From DAINBT01 sp036732785 (lineage in GTDB: Bacteria; Planctomycetota; Phycisphaerae; Sedimentisphaerales; SM23-30), in the NCBI GenBank assembly GCA_964537505.1, contig CAZICK010000004.1, positions 1 to 64,000 of the forward strand: a stretch of DNA of 64,000 nucleotides, given 5' to 3'. The notes beneath the pieces were generated by a model. That model did not search any database. It saw only the letters and a program-made list of their open reading frames with translations, and was not told the origin of the DNA. Positions 52,872 to 61,923 of this stretch are shown here, piece after piece. Both the position numbers and the translations under genes were made by a program. Within the stretch, counting starts at the first letter, position 1. The number at the start of each line of letters is the position of its first letter.

Positions 52872-54644
52872 ATGATAAAAGGCGTAAAACTGACAACACC
52901 AAACAATAATGACATGTTCTCATTGCGGAACGTCAAGCATACCGATACCGGTTCGTTCGGGTTGCTTTTTGATGTGGTTCGTCACGAGGCGGCCGAGGTT
53001 CGCCCAGGTGGTTTTCGTGATTTTCAGGACCGCTCGCGTGATCGCTTGAGCGCCTATGACGCGGATCGGGGTTCATTTGTCGCCGAGAGGCAACGTAAAG
53101 ATCGTTACCTTCCTGTTGATAAGCCCGTTTCGCCGGAGGACCGTCGTTTACCGGTAGAATCTGTTCCGCGGGAAGATGTCAGTGCCCATGAGCCGATGCA
53201 AAATCAGCCTGCGGAGGATGAAACACCTCCCAGTGAAACAAAGGTATCAGATCAGCCGGATGGATGTGATGTTCAGGACGGTTTGGCGGGTGAAAATGAC
53301 AACCAGCAGGTTGCAACTGATGAGGATACTTCGGTTCCGAGCGGCGACGATTCCTCCGAGACGGGTTCTGACGGTGATAATGAGGACGAGAGCGTGTTTC
53401 AAGGATTGCCCGAACAGATGATGTTGAACGCTCTGGCCGATCAATTAGGTTCTGCCCTTGTCCGTGAGCAGGTTTCCGGCGCGGGAGGGACGAACCATGA
53501 AGCGGGCGATCAAACTGTCGATCCGCAAAAGCAAGGTCAGGATACCCAGGTAATCAAAGCTGCGGTCCGGCAGATTAGCCCTGCCGACGAATCCTCGCGA
53601 AACGTTCAAAAAGGTGAAACTGTAAGTATTGCCCCCAAGAATGAAGCAAGTCAAGATGAGGTAAAACTCTCACTTGCCGGCGAGGGGCAGACAGACGATG
53701 ATGGACCTGTCTCTACCGAAGGGAAGGAAAGATATGAGAATACGGCGTTACCTAAGAAAGTAGTCGTATTGTCGGTGCCCGAGCCATCCCAAGGCACGGA
53801 TCAAAAAACAAATATCGATGATTCAGGTCGGATCGTTTTGCCCGACGATTTCAACGAGTCTTCGAGAATGGATAAAGATAATCTCAAGCGTACGGCTCAG
53901 GCTGCCAAGCAGTCATCGCCACTGCCGGCTGAGCCGGTTACGGTTGCACTCCAGTCTGATACGAGCCGTTTTGGTCAGTCAAATGCCAATAGTGAGCACA
54001 AAAGCAATAACGGGCAGTTTGACATTTCGGGTCAGGGCAATGTCAAAATCTCCGCAGAAAAGCCTGCGAACATCCAGAATGTCCTTGGTGTCGAGAAGGC
54101 GGCGGATTCGATCGATATGCAGCAGAACGTGGACCGCGTTGTCAAGGCGGCCCGTGCGATTGTTAATCGCGGCGCTTCGACGATTCAACTGCGTCTGGAG
54201 CCGCCGGATCTGGGTAACTTGCGTATTGAGATAAAGCATGGTGCTAATGGTTTGAGCTTGCAGTTGCAGGCCACCAACCACCGTGCCCACCAGCTTCTTC
54301 AGCAAAGCAGCGGCGAATTGCGTGCGGCCCTGGAAGCCCAGGGGTTCCAGACCAACCGGATCGATGTACAGTTGCGGCTGGACCTGCGTAACGATCAGGC
54401 ATCCCAGCAGGATCAGGGCCGGTTTGACCATCAGAACGATCAGGGTTTCCATGAACAGTTTCAACAGTCTCATGACCAGCAATCACATCGTGATGACGAC
54501 GGGGCTGATTACAACAAATTTTCTGTGGCGACGGATTCGATGACCGAAGCTACCGAGTCTTTCTCTGAACCGGCTGGGCCGGTGGGGTCCGCTCAAGGAA
54601 AATGGCAGGAAATGAAGTTTGGCAAATTGGATTTGAAGGTTTGA
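52872..54644 (+). CDS. fliK: flagellar hook-length control protein FliK
   Basis: Measures hook length and switches export specificity. The N-terminal 410 residues are low-complexity, Asp-, Gln- and Ser-rich and disordered. The C-terminal domain carries the FliK block STIQLRLEPPDLGNLRIEIK and LLQQSSGELRAALEAQGF. The final 90 residues are Gln- and His-rich. At 590 residues it is of typical, variable length. It precedes flgD and flgE. Confidence 0.88.
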   Translation: MIKGVKLTTPNNNDMFSLRNVKHTDTGSFGLLFDVVRHEAAEVRPGGFRDFQDRSRDRLSAYDADRGSFVAERQRKDRYLPVDKPVSPEDRRLPVESVPREDVSAHEPMQNQPAEDETPPSETKVSDQPDGCDVQDGLAGENDNQQVATDEDTSVPSGDDSSETGSDGDNEDESVFQGLPEQMMLNALADQLGSALVREQVSGAGGTNHEAGDQTVDPQKQGQDTQVIKAAVRQISPADESSRNVQKGETVSIAPKNEASQDEVKLSLAGEGQTDDDGPVSTEGKERYENTALPKKVVVLSVPEPSQGTDQKTNIDDSGRIVLPDDFNESSRMDKDNLKRTAQAAKQSSPLPAEPVTVALQSDTSRFGQSNANSEHKSNNGQFDISGQGNVKISAEKPANIQNVLGVEKAADSIDMQQNVDRVVKAARAIVNRGASTIQLRLEPPDLGNLRIEIKHGANGLSLQLQATNHRAHQLLQQSSGELRAALEAQGFQTNRIDVQLRLDLRNDQASQQDQGRFDHQNDQGFHEQFQQSHDQQSHRDDDGADYNKFSVATDSMTEATESFSEPAGPVGSAQGKWQEMKFGKLDLKV

Positions 54645-54682
54645 AATATTATCGATTCAATTGGTGTTAAGGAGTTTTTTTT

Positions 54683-55462
54683 GTGACTACCACGGCAGTA
54701 TCAATGGATAGTAATGCCGGTGCAATTCAGGCTTCCGGTAGAAATTCAATGGCTTTGGACGGTCAGGATTTCATGAAGATCATGATAACCGAACTGACCA
54801 ATCAGGATCCGTTCGAGCCTATGAAGAATCAGGAGTTGCTCAATCAGATGGCAACTATTCAGCAGTTGCAGTCGTCGCAGGAGATGAGCAAGTCGTTTGG
54901 ACTTTTGATGGAACGATATGATAATGTGCTTATGGGTCAGGAGCTTACGACCGCTTCTGGTATGATAGGTCAATTGATTTCCGGCGACACCATTGCTGGG
55001 CAATATGCTTTGGGTAAGGTGGTAGCGGTCAATCGCGATGGCGATAATATTCTGCTGGAGCTTGATACCGGTCAGCAGATCAATATCAATGACATGATCA
55101 GGCTGGGCGGCAGTAACAGCCAGGACATTGTCGGCAAGATGGCTATCGGCATGACGGCGGCAGGGGAGAAGGTGGTTGGCAAGATAGTCTCTGTCGAAGT
55201 AAACAGCAGCGGAGTCACATTGCATTTACAAAAGGCCGGCAGTCCGGCGGATGCGACGGTGGCAGTGCCTTTGCGCAGTTCCAGTATCATCAATGAGGAT
55301 ACGGCCGATCTGCTCATCGGCTACTCGGTTGCGGGCCTGGGAGGGATAGAGGGTGTTGTTGAAAGCGTCAAATGGACCGCTGAGAAGGTGATTTTGAATG
55401 TCAAAGATGCTACAGATAAGATTAACGAACTGCCTCTGGAAAACTTGATAAATATTAATTAA
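54683..55462 (+). CDS. flgD: hook assembly cap FlgD
   Basis: The hook cap, exported and later discarded. The 259-residue protein has the FlgD N-terminus LDGQDFMKIMITELTNQDPF, with EPMKNQELLNQMATIQQLQS, and the core beta domain ending in a signature-poor tail. The start is GTG after AAGGAGTTTTTTTT. It lies between fliK and flgE. Confidence 0.9.
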   Translation: MTTTAVSMDSNAGAIQASGRNSMALDGQDFMKIMITELTNQDPFEPMKNQELLNQMATIQQLQSSQEMSKSFGLLMERYDNVLMGQELTTASGMIGQLISGDTIAGQYALGKVVAVNRDGDNILLELDTGQQININDMIRLGGSNSQDIVGKMAIGMTAAGEKVVGKIVSVEVNSSGVTLHLQKAGSPADATVAVPLRSSSIINEDTADLLIGYSVAGLGGIEGVVESVKWTAEKVILNVKDATDKINELPLENLININ

Positions 55463-55489
55463 TAGTCATAAATTGCGGAGATTGAAACT

Positions 55490-57271
55490 ATGGGTTTGAC
55501 ATCGTCATTATTTGCCGGTCTTACAGGGATGAAGACCAATGAGTTTCGCATGGATGTTATTGGTAATAATATTTCCAACGTCAACACCTATGCCTTTAAG
55601 TCTTCCCGGGTCAATTTTCAGACCCAGTTTTTGCGCACCCTGAGTTTTGGTTCGGCGCCGAGTGGGGCCATGGGGGGTACCAGCCCTATGCAGGTCGGCA
55701 CTGGGTCTATGGTCGGTGCCATGAACCGTGACTTTTCCGAAGGTTCGCCCGAAACCACAGGCGGCAAGACGGATCTAGCCGTTCAGGGAGAGGGTATGTT
55801 CGCTCTGACAAAGCCTGATGGCGGTCAGGTATATACCCGTGACGGCAGTTTTCAGTTTAACGCGGAGAATTATCTGCTTTCCGCCGACGGATATTTCCTG
55901 CAGGGTTACGCTGTCGATGACAATTTCAACGTTGTCGAGGGGCCGTTGGAAAACCTGCGTATTCCGCTCGGCGAGATTACCACGGCGTCAACTACCACCC
56001 TTGCCGTGTTCAGCGGTGATCTGAATGCCGAAGGCGAATCCGCAATCAATTCTGAGACCGGTGAAGCCAATGGGAATGTGAGGTCGCGGTTGACCAGTCA
56101 GGCGCTTAGCGACGCCGGAGGGGCGCTCACTGCCGGAACGCTTATGATTGATCTGGAGAATGCCAGTGGCAATATTGTTATTGACGGTAATGTGATTACC
56201 CTTGACAGTGCTGTTAAGGGCGGTCAGACCCTGTCTCAGGAAACCTTCGATATAACGGCTACTACCACGCTCGGTGAGTTCCTTAGCTGGCTGGAAGGCG
56301 TTCTGGGGATTTTTACTATCACCGACTATCCGGGGCTGCCAGATTTTACCGGGGATACAACTCCTACTCCCAACCCTGGTGTAAGTATCAATGCCACCAG
56401 CGACGGCATTGACATCGTGGGAAATATCGGTTCTTACAATATTCTGGACTTGGGTAACAAGGCCCTGAAAGTCAGTAAAGGTAGTGCGGCATCTGCCCCG
56501 AGTAATTTACCTTTTACTTTTTCGGTAGTGGCCGGAACTGAGCAATTAGCCCCGACGGAAGAGGGAAATATCGAAAGCGTTCGCACTTCATTTCGTGCTT
56601 ACGATTCTCTGGGGATACCCCTTGATATTGATGTTACCATGGTTATGGAGTCGAAGGATGCCAACGGGGGGATCACCTGGCGTTATTTTGCCGAATGCAG
56701 CGAGGATTCCGACGGCAGCCGGGCGGCAGGTACCGGTACCATTACCTTTGACGGAAACGGCACTTACCTGGAAGGGGACGATCTGGTCATTACGCTCAGC
56801 CGTGAAAATACCGGAGCCGCTACTCCTCAGACGATTACCTTGAATTTCAGTGAGATGGACGGTTATGCCATGAATAATGCCATCTCTTTGCTCAGTCAGG
56901 ATGGTTTTAAGTCGGGTACCCTGCAGGACTTCTCCATTGGGCCTGACGGTATCATAATCGGATCGTTTACTAACGGTCTAACCAGAAACCTAGGCCAGGT
57001 TGTGCTGGTCACTTTCCGCAATTACGAGGGTTTGATTGCCGGTGCGGGTAATATTTATAGTACCGGGCCTAACTCCGGTAGCGCTATTACCAAGAAGCCG
57101 CAGGAACTGGGAGCCGGTAGTGTTAAATCCGGTGCTTTGGAACTGAGTAATGTTGACCTTAGCAGGGAGTTCATCAATCTTATTATTACCAGTACCGGTT
57201 TTTCCGCTTCGTCAAGGGTTATCCAGACCAGTGACCGGCTGCTGAGCGAATTGATGATGTTGACCAGATAA
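55490..57271 (+). CDS. flgE: flagellar hook protein FlgE
   Basis: Hook subunit of 593 residues. It has the N-terminal FAGLTGMKTNEFRMDVIGNN and the VNTYAFKSSRVNFQTQF block, and the C-terminal SGALELSNVDLSREFINLII plus a D0 helix ending in SDRLLSELMMLTR. The middle is expanded and Gly-, Thr- and Asp-rich (about 150-400), with several beta-rich segments. It is larger than the enterobacterial hook protein, as in other planctomycetes. Confidence 0.93.
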   Translation: MGLTSSLFAGLTGMKTNEFRMDVIGNNISNVNTYAFKSSRVNFQTQFLRTLSFGSAPSGAMGGTSPMQVGTGSMVGAMNRDFSEGSPETTGGKTDLAVQGEGMFALTKPDGGQVYTRDGSFQFNAENYLLSADGYFLQGYAVDDNFNVVEGPLENLRIPLGEITTASTTTLAVFSGDLNAEGESAINSETGEANGNVRSRLTSQALSDAGGALTAGTLMIDLENASGNIVIDGNVITLDSAVKGGQTLSQETFDITATTTLGEFLSWLEGVLGIFTITDYPGLPDFTGDTTPTPNPGVSINATSDGIDIVGNIGSYNILDLGNKALKVSKGSAASAPSNLPFTFSVVAGTEQLAPTEEGNIESVRTSFRAYDSLGIPLDIDVTMVMESKDANGGITWRYFAECSEDSDGSRAAGTGTITFDGNGTYLEGDDLVITLSRENTGAATPQTITLNFSEMDGYAMNNAISLLSQDGFKSGTLQDFSIGPDGIIIGSFTNGLTRNLGQVVLVTFRNYEGLIAGAGNIYSTGPNSGSAITKKPQELGAGSVKSGALELSNVDLSREFINLIITSTGFSASSRVIQTSDRLLSELMMLTR

Positions 57272-57283
57272 TCGAAACTAACG

Positions 57284-57500
57284 TTGTTTACCCGGGCCTC
57301 GCGACATGGGTGTTTATTCTGCTGTCGCGGGGCCACTAGAAGACAAGAGGTGTGATTAAGATCAATCGCCTATAATGGATACATAAGGAAATGGGACACG
57401 TAGAGCCGCGTAAGCGAAAACTCAATCGTTGTGAGTACAAAAATCATGTTGTTACCCCGGGCCTCGCGACATAGGTGTTTATTCTGCTGTCGCGAGGCCA
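57284..57500. repeat. two 52-bp direct repeats between flgE and flbD
   Basis: Copies at 57284-57335 and 57449-57500 are nearly identical. Each has CCTCGCGACA and TGTCGCG[AG]GG arms, a strong hairpin with a loop including GTGTTTATTCTGC. Between them is a TATAAT-like box and a short unrelated spacer. The hairpins could control mRNA processing between the hook gene and the stator genes. Confidence 0.65.
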
Positions 57501-57558
57501 ACCAGAGATAAGCGGTACAGACAAAAAGCAGGTATCGATAACATAAATCAGGCTGATA

Positions 57559-57750
57559 ATGATTCCAGTGACTCGACTTAATGGCAAAAGGTTTGTGGTA
57601 AATGCGGAGCAGATCCGCTATGTCGAAAAGACGCCGGATACCATGATTACCTTGATGAACGGTGATAAGGTTATGGTTAAGGAGTCGATGGAGGACGTGG
57701 TCAAATTGTCTGTTGAATACAACCGGCAGATACGAGCCTTTATTATGTGA
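57559..57750 (+). CDS. flbD: flagellar FlbD family protein
   Basis: A 63-residue protein of the FlbD/YlzI family (MIPVTRLNGKRFVVNAEQIR, TMITLMNGDKVMVKESMEDV). The exact role is not settled. The gene lies between flgE and motA, the standard place. Confidence 0.85.
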   Translation: MIPVTRLNGKRFVVNAEQIRYVEKTPDTMITLMNGDKVMVKESMEDVVKLSVEYNRQIRAFIM

Positions 57751-57965
57751 TTAGGGGCCGATTCTGCCGGCCCGGCGTCCGATAAGTAAGGTTTTTAAAT
57801 CGATGTCTGGTAAGCAGGTAAGGAAAGGCAATTTAGGCGGTTATTTGACTGCTACCTGGTTGTATTTTATGGTTAATTTGGCGGAAATAGAAAAAATAGG
57901 TAAGCTGCAGGTGTTAGTAAGACAGCAAATATACAAAAATTACTAGAAAATGAGAATTAGCGAAA
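57751..57965. other. 215-base spacer before motA
   Basis: No promoter was firmly identified. Near 57771-57781 the GCCGGCCCGG run is GC-rich. Nothing else was recognised. Confidence 0.4.
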
Positions 57966-58748
57966 ATGGACTTAGGGACACTGATAGGCATGTTGTTGGG
58001 TTTTGGTCTGATGGGCTATGCAATTGTATCCTCGGCAGGAAAGGACTGGATGGCGTTTGTCGATCCCGCTTCGGCCATGATAGTTATCGGCGGCACCTTT
58101 GCATCGGTCATGGCGAGCGCGCCGCTGGCACGTTTTCTAAAGACAGGCAAATTCTTCAGCAAAGCCCTGATGCACAAAGAACAGTCCGCGCAGAAGCTCA
58201 TTGATGATCTGGTCGGTTACGCTGAGATTGCTCGTCGGGATGGGATCCTTTCTCTGGAAAGCGTTATTCGCGATGCGGACGACCCCTTTATTGTTCAGGG
58301 CATTCAAATGGCCGTTGATGGTACCGATCCTGAGTTGATCGATGCCATTATGAACAACGAACTGGAGGCCATTGCCGAGCGTCACGAACAGGGCAAATCG
58401 GTCTTCGACAATATCGGCAAATACGCACCGGCTTACGGAATGCTCGGGACGCTGATCGGTTTGGTGATTATGCTTAGGAACATGAACGATCCCAACTCGA
58501 TCGGTCCGGCTATGGCGGTTGCCTTGATCACCACCTTTTATGGTTCGATGATAGCCAATATGATTGCCATGCCCATTGCCGATAAACTTGGCATGCGCAG
58601 CGACGAAGAACTTATGTTCAAAACCATTGTCATTAAGGGTGTAATGAGTATTCAATCGGGCGACAACCCAAGAATTGTCGAACAGAAACTCAAGACTTTT
58701 CTGCCTCCAAGCGCACGCGGCCAGTCGGAGGATGGGTTGAAAGAATAA
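57966..58748 (+). CDS. motA: stator protein MotA
   Basis: Inner-membrane stator subunit with four transmembrane segments, 260 residues. TM1 is near 5-30 (LGFGLMGYAIV), and TM3 and TM4 near 150-215 (YAPAYGMLGTLIGLVIML, and TFYGSMIANMIAMPIAD). The cytoplasmic loop after TM2 is charged. Together with MotB it forms the ion channel. It precedes motB by 6 bp. Confidence 0.93.
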   Translation: MDLGTLIGMLLGFGLMGYAIVSSAGKDWMAFVDPASAMIVIGGTFASVMASAPLARFLKTGKFFSKALMHKEQSAQKLIDDLVGYAEIARRDGILSLESVIRDADDPFIVQGIQMAVDGTDPELIDAIMNNELEAIAERHEQGKSVFDNIGKYAPAYGMLGTLIGLVIMLRNMNDPNSIGPAMAVALITTFYGSMIANMIAMPIADKLGMRSDEELMFKTIVIKGVMSIQSGDNPRIVEQKLKTFLPPSARGQSEDGLKE

Positions 58749-58754
58749 AGCAGT

Positions 58755-59504
58755 ATGGCCAGAAAAAAGAAAAAAGCGCAAGGGGGAGTACCGGACTGGA
58801 TGGTCACCTACGGCGATATGATGACCCTGTTGTTTTGCTTTTTTCTAATTTTGGTTTCCATGAGTGAGGTCAAGCAGGACAAGAAGTTTCAGGATGTTAT
58901 GGAATCGATCAAGCGAGCGTTCGGTTACAAAGGTGGAGTCGGCTACGTCCCCGGACAGGCGTCGCCTAACAACACATACGATAAAAAAATGACACAAGTG
59001 ATTATGGAGAAGTTTCTGTTACAGAAAGGCGAAAGCACCGAAGAAGGAATCGAAGGTGAAAAACCCAGTGTAAGAACCATTCGTGAGGGAAGCGAATATA
59101 CTTTTGGCGGACAGATAAGTTTTGAACCCGGTAAGGCCCGACTGCTTGACCCGGTCAAGATTCAGTTGGCCGAATTTGCTCAGGAGTTTCGCGGTCTGAA
59201 CACCAAGATCAGAATACGAGGACATGCGGCGCGAAAACCATCATGGCAGTATAGTCCTTACGAAAGCCTGGACGATTTGTCGTACCAGCGAGCACTGGCG
59301 GTAAAAGGCTTTCTTGTCGGAGAGGGTATTCGTCAAGAGCGGATTACTGTCGAAGCATGTGGCGATAACGAGCCACTGTTGGCCAGAGCCTACGATGAAG
59401 CGGGTCGGGCGAAAAACAGAAGGGTTGATGTTATTGTTACGGAAAACCTGGTCGAACAGTATATGGGCCAGCCAGACACCAGTAAGGCTGAACAGATATT
59501 CTAG
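58755..59504 (+). CDS. motB: stator protein MotB
   Basis: Partner of MotA. The N-terminus is DWMVTYGDMMTLLFCFFL with the ion-binding Asp at residue 21. A C-terminal OmpA-like peptidoglycan-binding domain (about 115-235, IRIRGHAARKPSW, QRALAVKGFLVGEGIRQERI, GDNEPLLARAYDEAGRAKNR) follows. At 249 residues it is standard. The proton or sodium type cannot be decided from sequence alone. Confidence 0.93.
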   Translation: MARKKKKAQGGVPDWMVTYGDMMTLLFCFFLILVSMSEVKQDKKFQDVMESIKRAFGYKGGVGYVPGQASPNNTYDKKMTQVIMEKFLLQKGESTEEGIEGEKPSVRTIREGSEYTFGGQISFEPGKARLLDPVKIQLAEFAQEFRGLNTKIRIRGHAARKPSWQYSPYESLDDLSYQRALAVKGFLVGEGIRQERITVEACGDNEPLLARAYDEAGRAKNRRVDVIVTENLVEQYMGQPDTSKAEQIF

Positions 59505-59527
59505 AAAGTGATATGGGAGGATTAATA

Positions 59528-60049
59528 ATGGCGGAAAACACTGCGGGAAGCAACGAAATACAAAAAACTAAGGCAAAAATGTCTCTTAAGACCATAATAA
59601 TTCTTTTGGCTGTGTTTTTGCTTGAAGGAGGTGCGATATCCTTGTTTTTTGTGATAAAGGGAGGTCCGGCGCCTGCCGAGGGCAGCGATCCCATTACCGG
59701 TACCGAGCGAAATCCTGAAAAAGCCTTTGCCGAAGTCATTTTGGCGGAAAACTATCAGGTTGTCAACTATACCGTCGGTCGGTCGCGTATAATGGTCACT
59801 CTGGAGGTAGCTGCCAAAGTTGAATCCGAACAAAAAGAGCAGTTGGAAGCGGAAGTAAAAGAACATAGCAAAGAAATTCTTAACACCATCCGTATTGTGG
59901 TTGCAGGCGCCGATCCGCTTGACATTAAACAGGATCCCAAGTTGCAGGTTATAAAACGAGATATCAGAACCGGTGTCGAAAATATTGTAAGCGAAGGACT
60001 CATTCAGGAAATATTGATACCTGTTTGGCAGCCGTATTCCGATGAGTAA
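59528..60049 (+). CDS. fliL: basal-body associated protein FliL
   Basis: A 173-residue single-pass inner-membrane protein that supports stators. TM near 19-41 (LKTIIILLAVFLLEGGAISL). The periplasmic domain shows VTLEVAAKVESEQKEQLEAE and an IRTGVENIV-like DIRTGVENIVSEG end, as in FliL. ATG at 59528 follows GGAGGATTAATA. In other genomes fliM follows directly, but here it does not. Confidence 0.85.
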   Translation: MAENTAGSNEIQKTKAKMSLKTIIILLAVFLLEGGAISLFFVIKGGPAPAEGSDPITGTERNPEKAFAEVILAENYQVVNYTVGRSRIMVTLEVAAKVESEQKEQLEAEVKEHSKEILNTIRIVVAGADPLDIKQDPKLQVIKRDIRTGVENIVSEGLIQEILIPVWQPYSDE

Positions 60050-60256
60050 TGTAGATATTTAAAACAGTCTGACAGAAAGACTCATAAAAAGATATTTGTG
60101 GCGGATGAAGATGACGGCTTGCAGTTTTTTTAGAAGAAATTCAAAAAAAAACAAATTATTTGAATAAATTACTTTCAATATTATAGGACTTGATTTATAA
60201 GCATAAACGATCAATGAATTAATTCCCTGATGCAGTAAGAGCAAGTGAGGGAACGG
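60050..60256. other. 207-base gap where fliM is expected
   Basis: AT-rich, no fliM-like coding sequence and no remnant in any frame. A possible promoter TTGAAT-N16-TATAGG lies near 60159-60186. No transposon is seen. Confidence 0.5.
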
Positions 60257-60805
60257 ATGTCTGAAGAAGAAAAAGACAATCAACAAGAATCTACTGTAGA
60301 TGAGTCGGTAAGTGAAAGTAATCGCGGCGGCGGAGAAGAAGCTGAGGTTTCTGGAAAAACTGCTCCGGTAGAAACCGGCGCCGTCAAGGCTAAGGCAACC
60401 AAGACTGATGCCGCCAAGACCGACACGACGGAGGCACAAGCGGATATTGAAGCCCTTGCCGAGACCGGCCTGAACGGGCCGGTGGAGATGGCTTCTTTAC
60501 CCGATTTTTCCGGTATGCTGGCCGATGCCGCGGCCAGCAGCATCGATCTGCTCAATGACGTCGAACTTAACGTTAAAATCGAGTTGGGCCGGTCGGAGAT
60601 GACCGTCAACGAAATTCTGCACCTGGGCAATGGTTCGGTTGTCGAACTGGACAAACTGGCAGGTGACCCAGTTGACGTGTTGGTTAATGAGCAGTTGATT
60701 GCTCGTGGTGAAGTATTGGTGGTAAACGACAGTTTTTGTGTTCGAATTAATGAAATAGTCCCAGGAATCAGCGATCGGGTAGCCGGTGTGACCACAAAAA
60801 AATAG
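60257..60805 (+). CDS. fliN: motor switch protein FliN
   Basis: C-ring component of 182 residues. Residues 1-95 are acidic and low complexity, then the SPOA domain (about 100-178): LNDVELNVKIELGRSEMTVN, SVVELDKLAGDPVDVLVNEQ, ARGEVLVVNDSFCVRI. The N-terminal extension is unusual and could partly substitute for contacts made by FliM. It follows a 207-bp gap after fliL, without fliM between. ATG at 60257 has a GAGGG SD. Confidence 0.88.
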   Translation: MSEEEKDNQQESTVDESVSESNRGGGEEAEVSGKTAPVETGAVKAKATKTDAAKTDTTEAQADIEALAETGLNGPVEMASLPDFSGMLADAAASSIDLLNDVELNVKIELGRSEMTVNEILHLGNGSVVELDKLAGDPVDVLVNEQLIARGEVLVVNDSFCVRINEIVPGISDRVAGVTTKK

Positions 60806-61025
60806 TCCGCGAATGATCCACGCCGGGGTCACCGCCGGAATAAAATTGCTTTTGGCCCAAACCGACAAGGGCCGGAACCAAATTGAGGCTATGTGAGAAT
60901 TTGTAGTGAGGTAAATATTTTGTGACCGTTTTGTGCACAATTTCACTCGTAAGAGACTAAACCGCATCCAACAGTTGAGCTAATAAAAAAGAGACCCAAA
61001 TATAAAAGCCAGGCTGGAGTATTCC
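60806..61025. other. 220-base spacer between fliN and fliO
   Basis: GCCGG-type short stems near 60820-60840 and an AT-rich stretch before fliO. No further element was recognised. Confidence 0.4.
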
Positions 61026-61910
61026 ATGGTTCATCGCCGTACCATTGAACATAGAACCGTTTGGTTCGTTGTGTTCCTGTCGTGTTGTGCTTCTATCCTC
61101 CTTGAGAGTGCCGTTTTGGCAGATGGCATCCCCGTGGCCAATTCTCCCAGTGTCTCCGATAATATCCCTGGGCAGTCTGCGCGGAGGACGACGAATCTCA
61201 CCGCTGAGCCATCCAAATCCGATCTCCGAGATGCAAACGGCTCTGTTTTGCCGGACGACGAAGCTGATGTTGTTTCGGATGCTTCGTCTGCGGACGGTTT
61301 TGATGAGGGCCTGGTAGGCAGAAAGAGGGTCGGTAAGATTGTCGATAATAAAGTTGATGATAATAAGGAGGTTGTCGCCGGCAGCAATGAAATTTCTCTC
61401 TGGTGGACCATGGTGTCGTTGATAATAGTATTGACCCTGATAGTGATTTGTGCCTATGCGTTCCGGCGGTTTGCTTTGGGTTCGCGGTCTCGCCGTGGCA
61501 GCTCGGTCATTGAAATTATTGCTCGTCAACCGATCTTAGGCAGTCCTAAGCAGTCTTTGTCTTTGGTCAAGCTCGGCCGCCGTTTTTTGCTTGTCGGTAT
61601 GAGTCCCAATCATATAGCGCCTTTGCTTACCGTAGATGATCCCGACGAGATTGCCCACATCATGGGACTGCTGGAAAAACAGTCGCCCGGCTCAATAACC
61701 AATACTTTCGACAAGTTATTTCATCGTGAATCGCAGGATTATGTTTATCCGCCCGGTAATTCCCACGACGTTGTTGAGGATGGTGACGACCAGTTTTACG
61801 ATGACGATGGCCGGCCGGTGGATTCACCTCAGTGGTCTGGCGAACGGAGGGAGTTGTCTTCCTTACTCAGTAAGGTAAAAGGACTGACCCGAATACGTTT
61901 ACGTTCGTGA
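61026..61910 (+). CDS. fliO: flagellar export protein FliO
   Basis: An accessory of the export gate that helps FliP assemble. The 294-residue protein has an N-terminal signal segment (about 13-33), a disordered acidic periplasmic region, a single transmembrane helix near 125-147 (WWTMVSLIIVLTLIVICAYA), and a cytoplasmic domain starting SSVIEIIARQPILGSPKQSL with LGRRFLLVGMS. The order fliO-P-Q-R is conserved. Confidence 0.88.
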   Translation: MVHRRTIEHRTVWFVVFLSCCASILLESAVLADGIPVANSPSVSDNIPGQSARRTTNLTAEPSKSDLRDANGSVLPDDEADVVSDASSADGFDEGLVGRKRVGKIVDNKVDDNKEVVAGSNEISLWWTMVSLIIVLTLIVICAYAFRRFALGSRSRRGSSVIEIIARQPILGSPKQSLSLVKLGRRFLLVGMSPNHIAPLLTVDDPDEIAHIMGLLEKQSPGSITNTFDKLFHRESQDYVYPPGNSHDVVEDGDDQFYDDDGRPVDSPQWSGERRELSSLLSKVKGLTRIRLRS

Positions 61911-61923
61911 TTTGAGTTAATGG

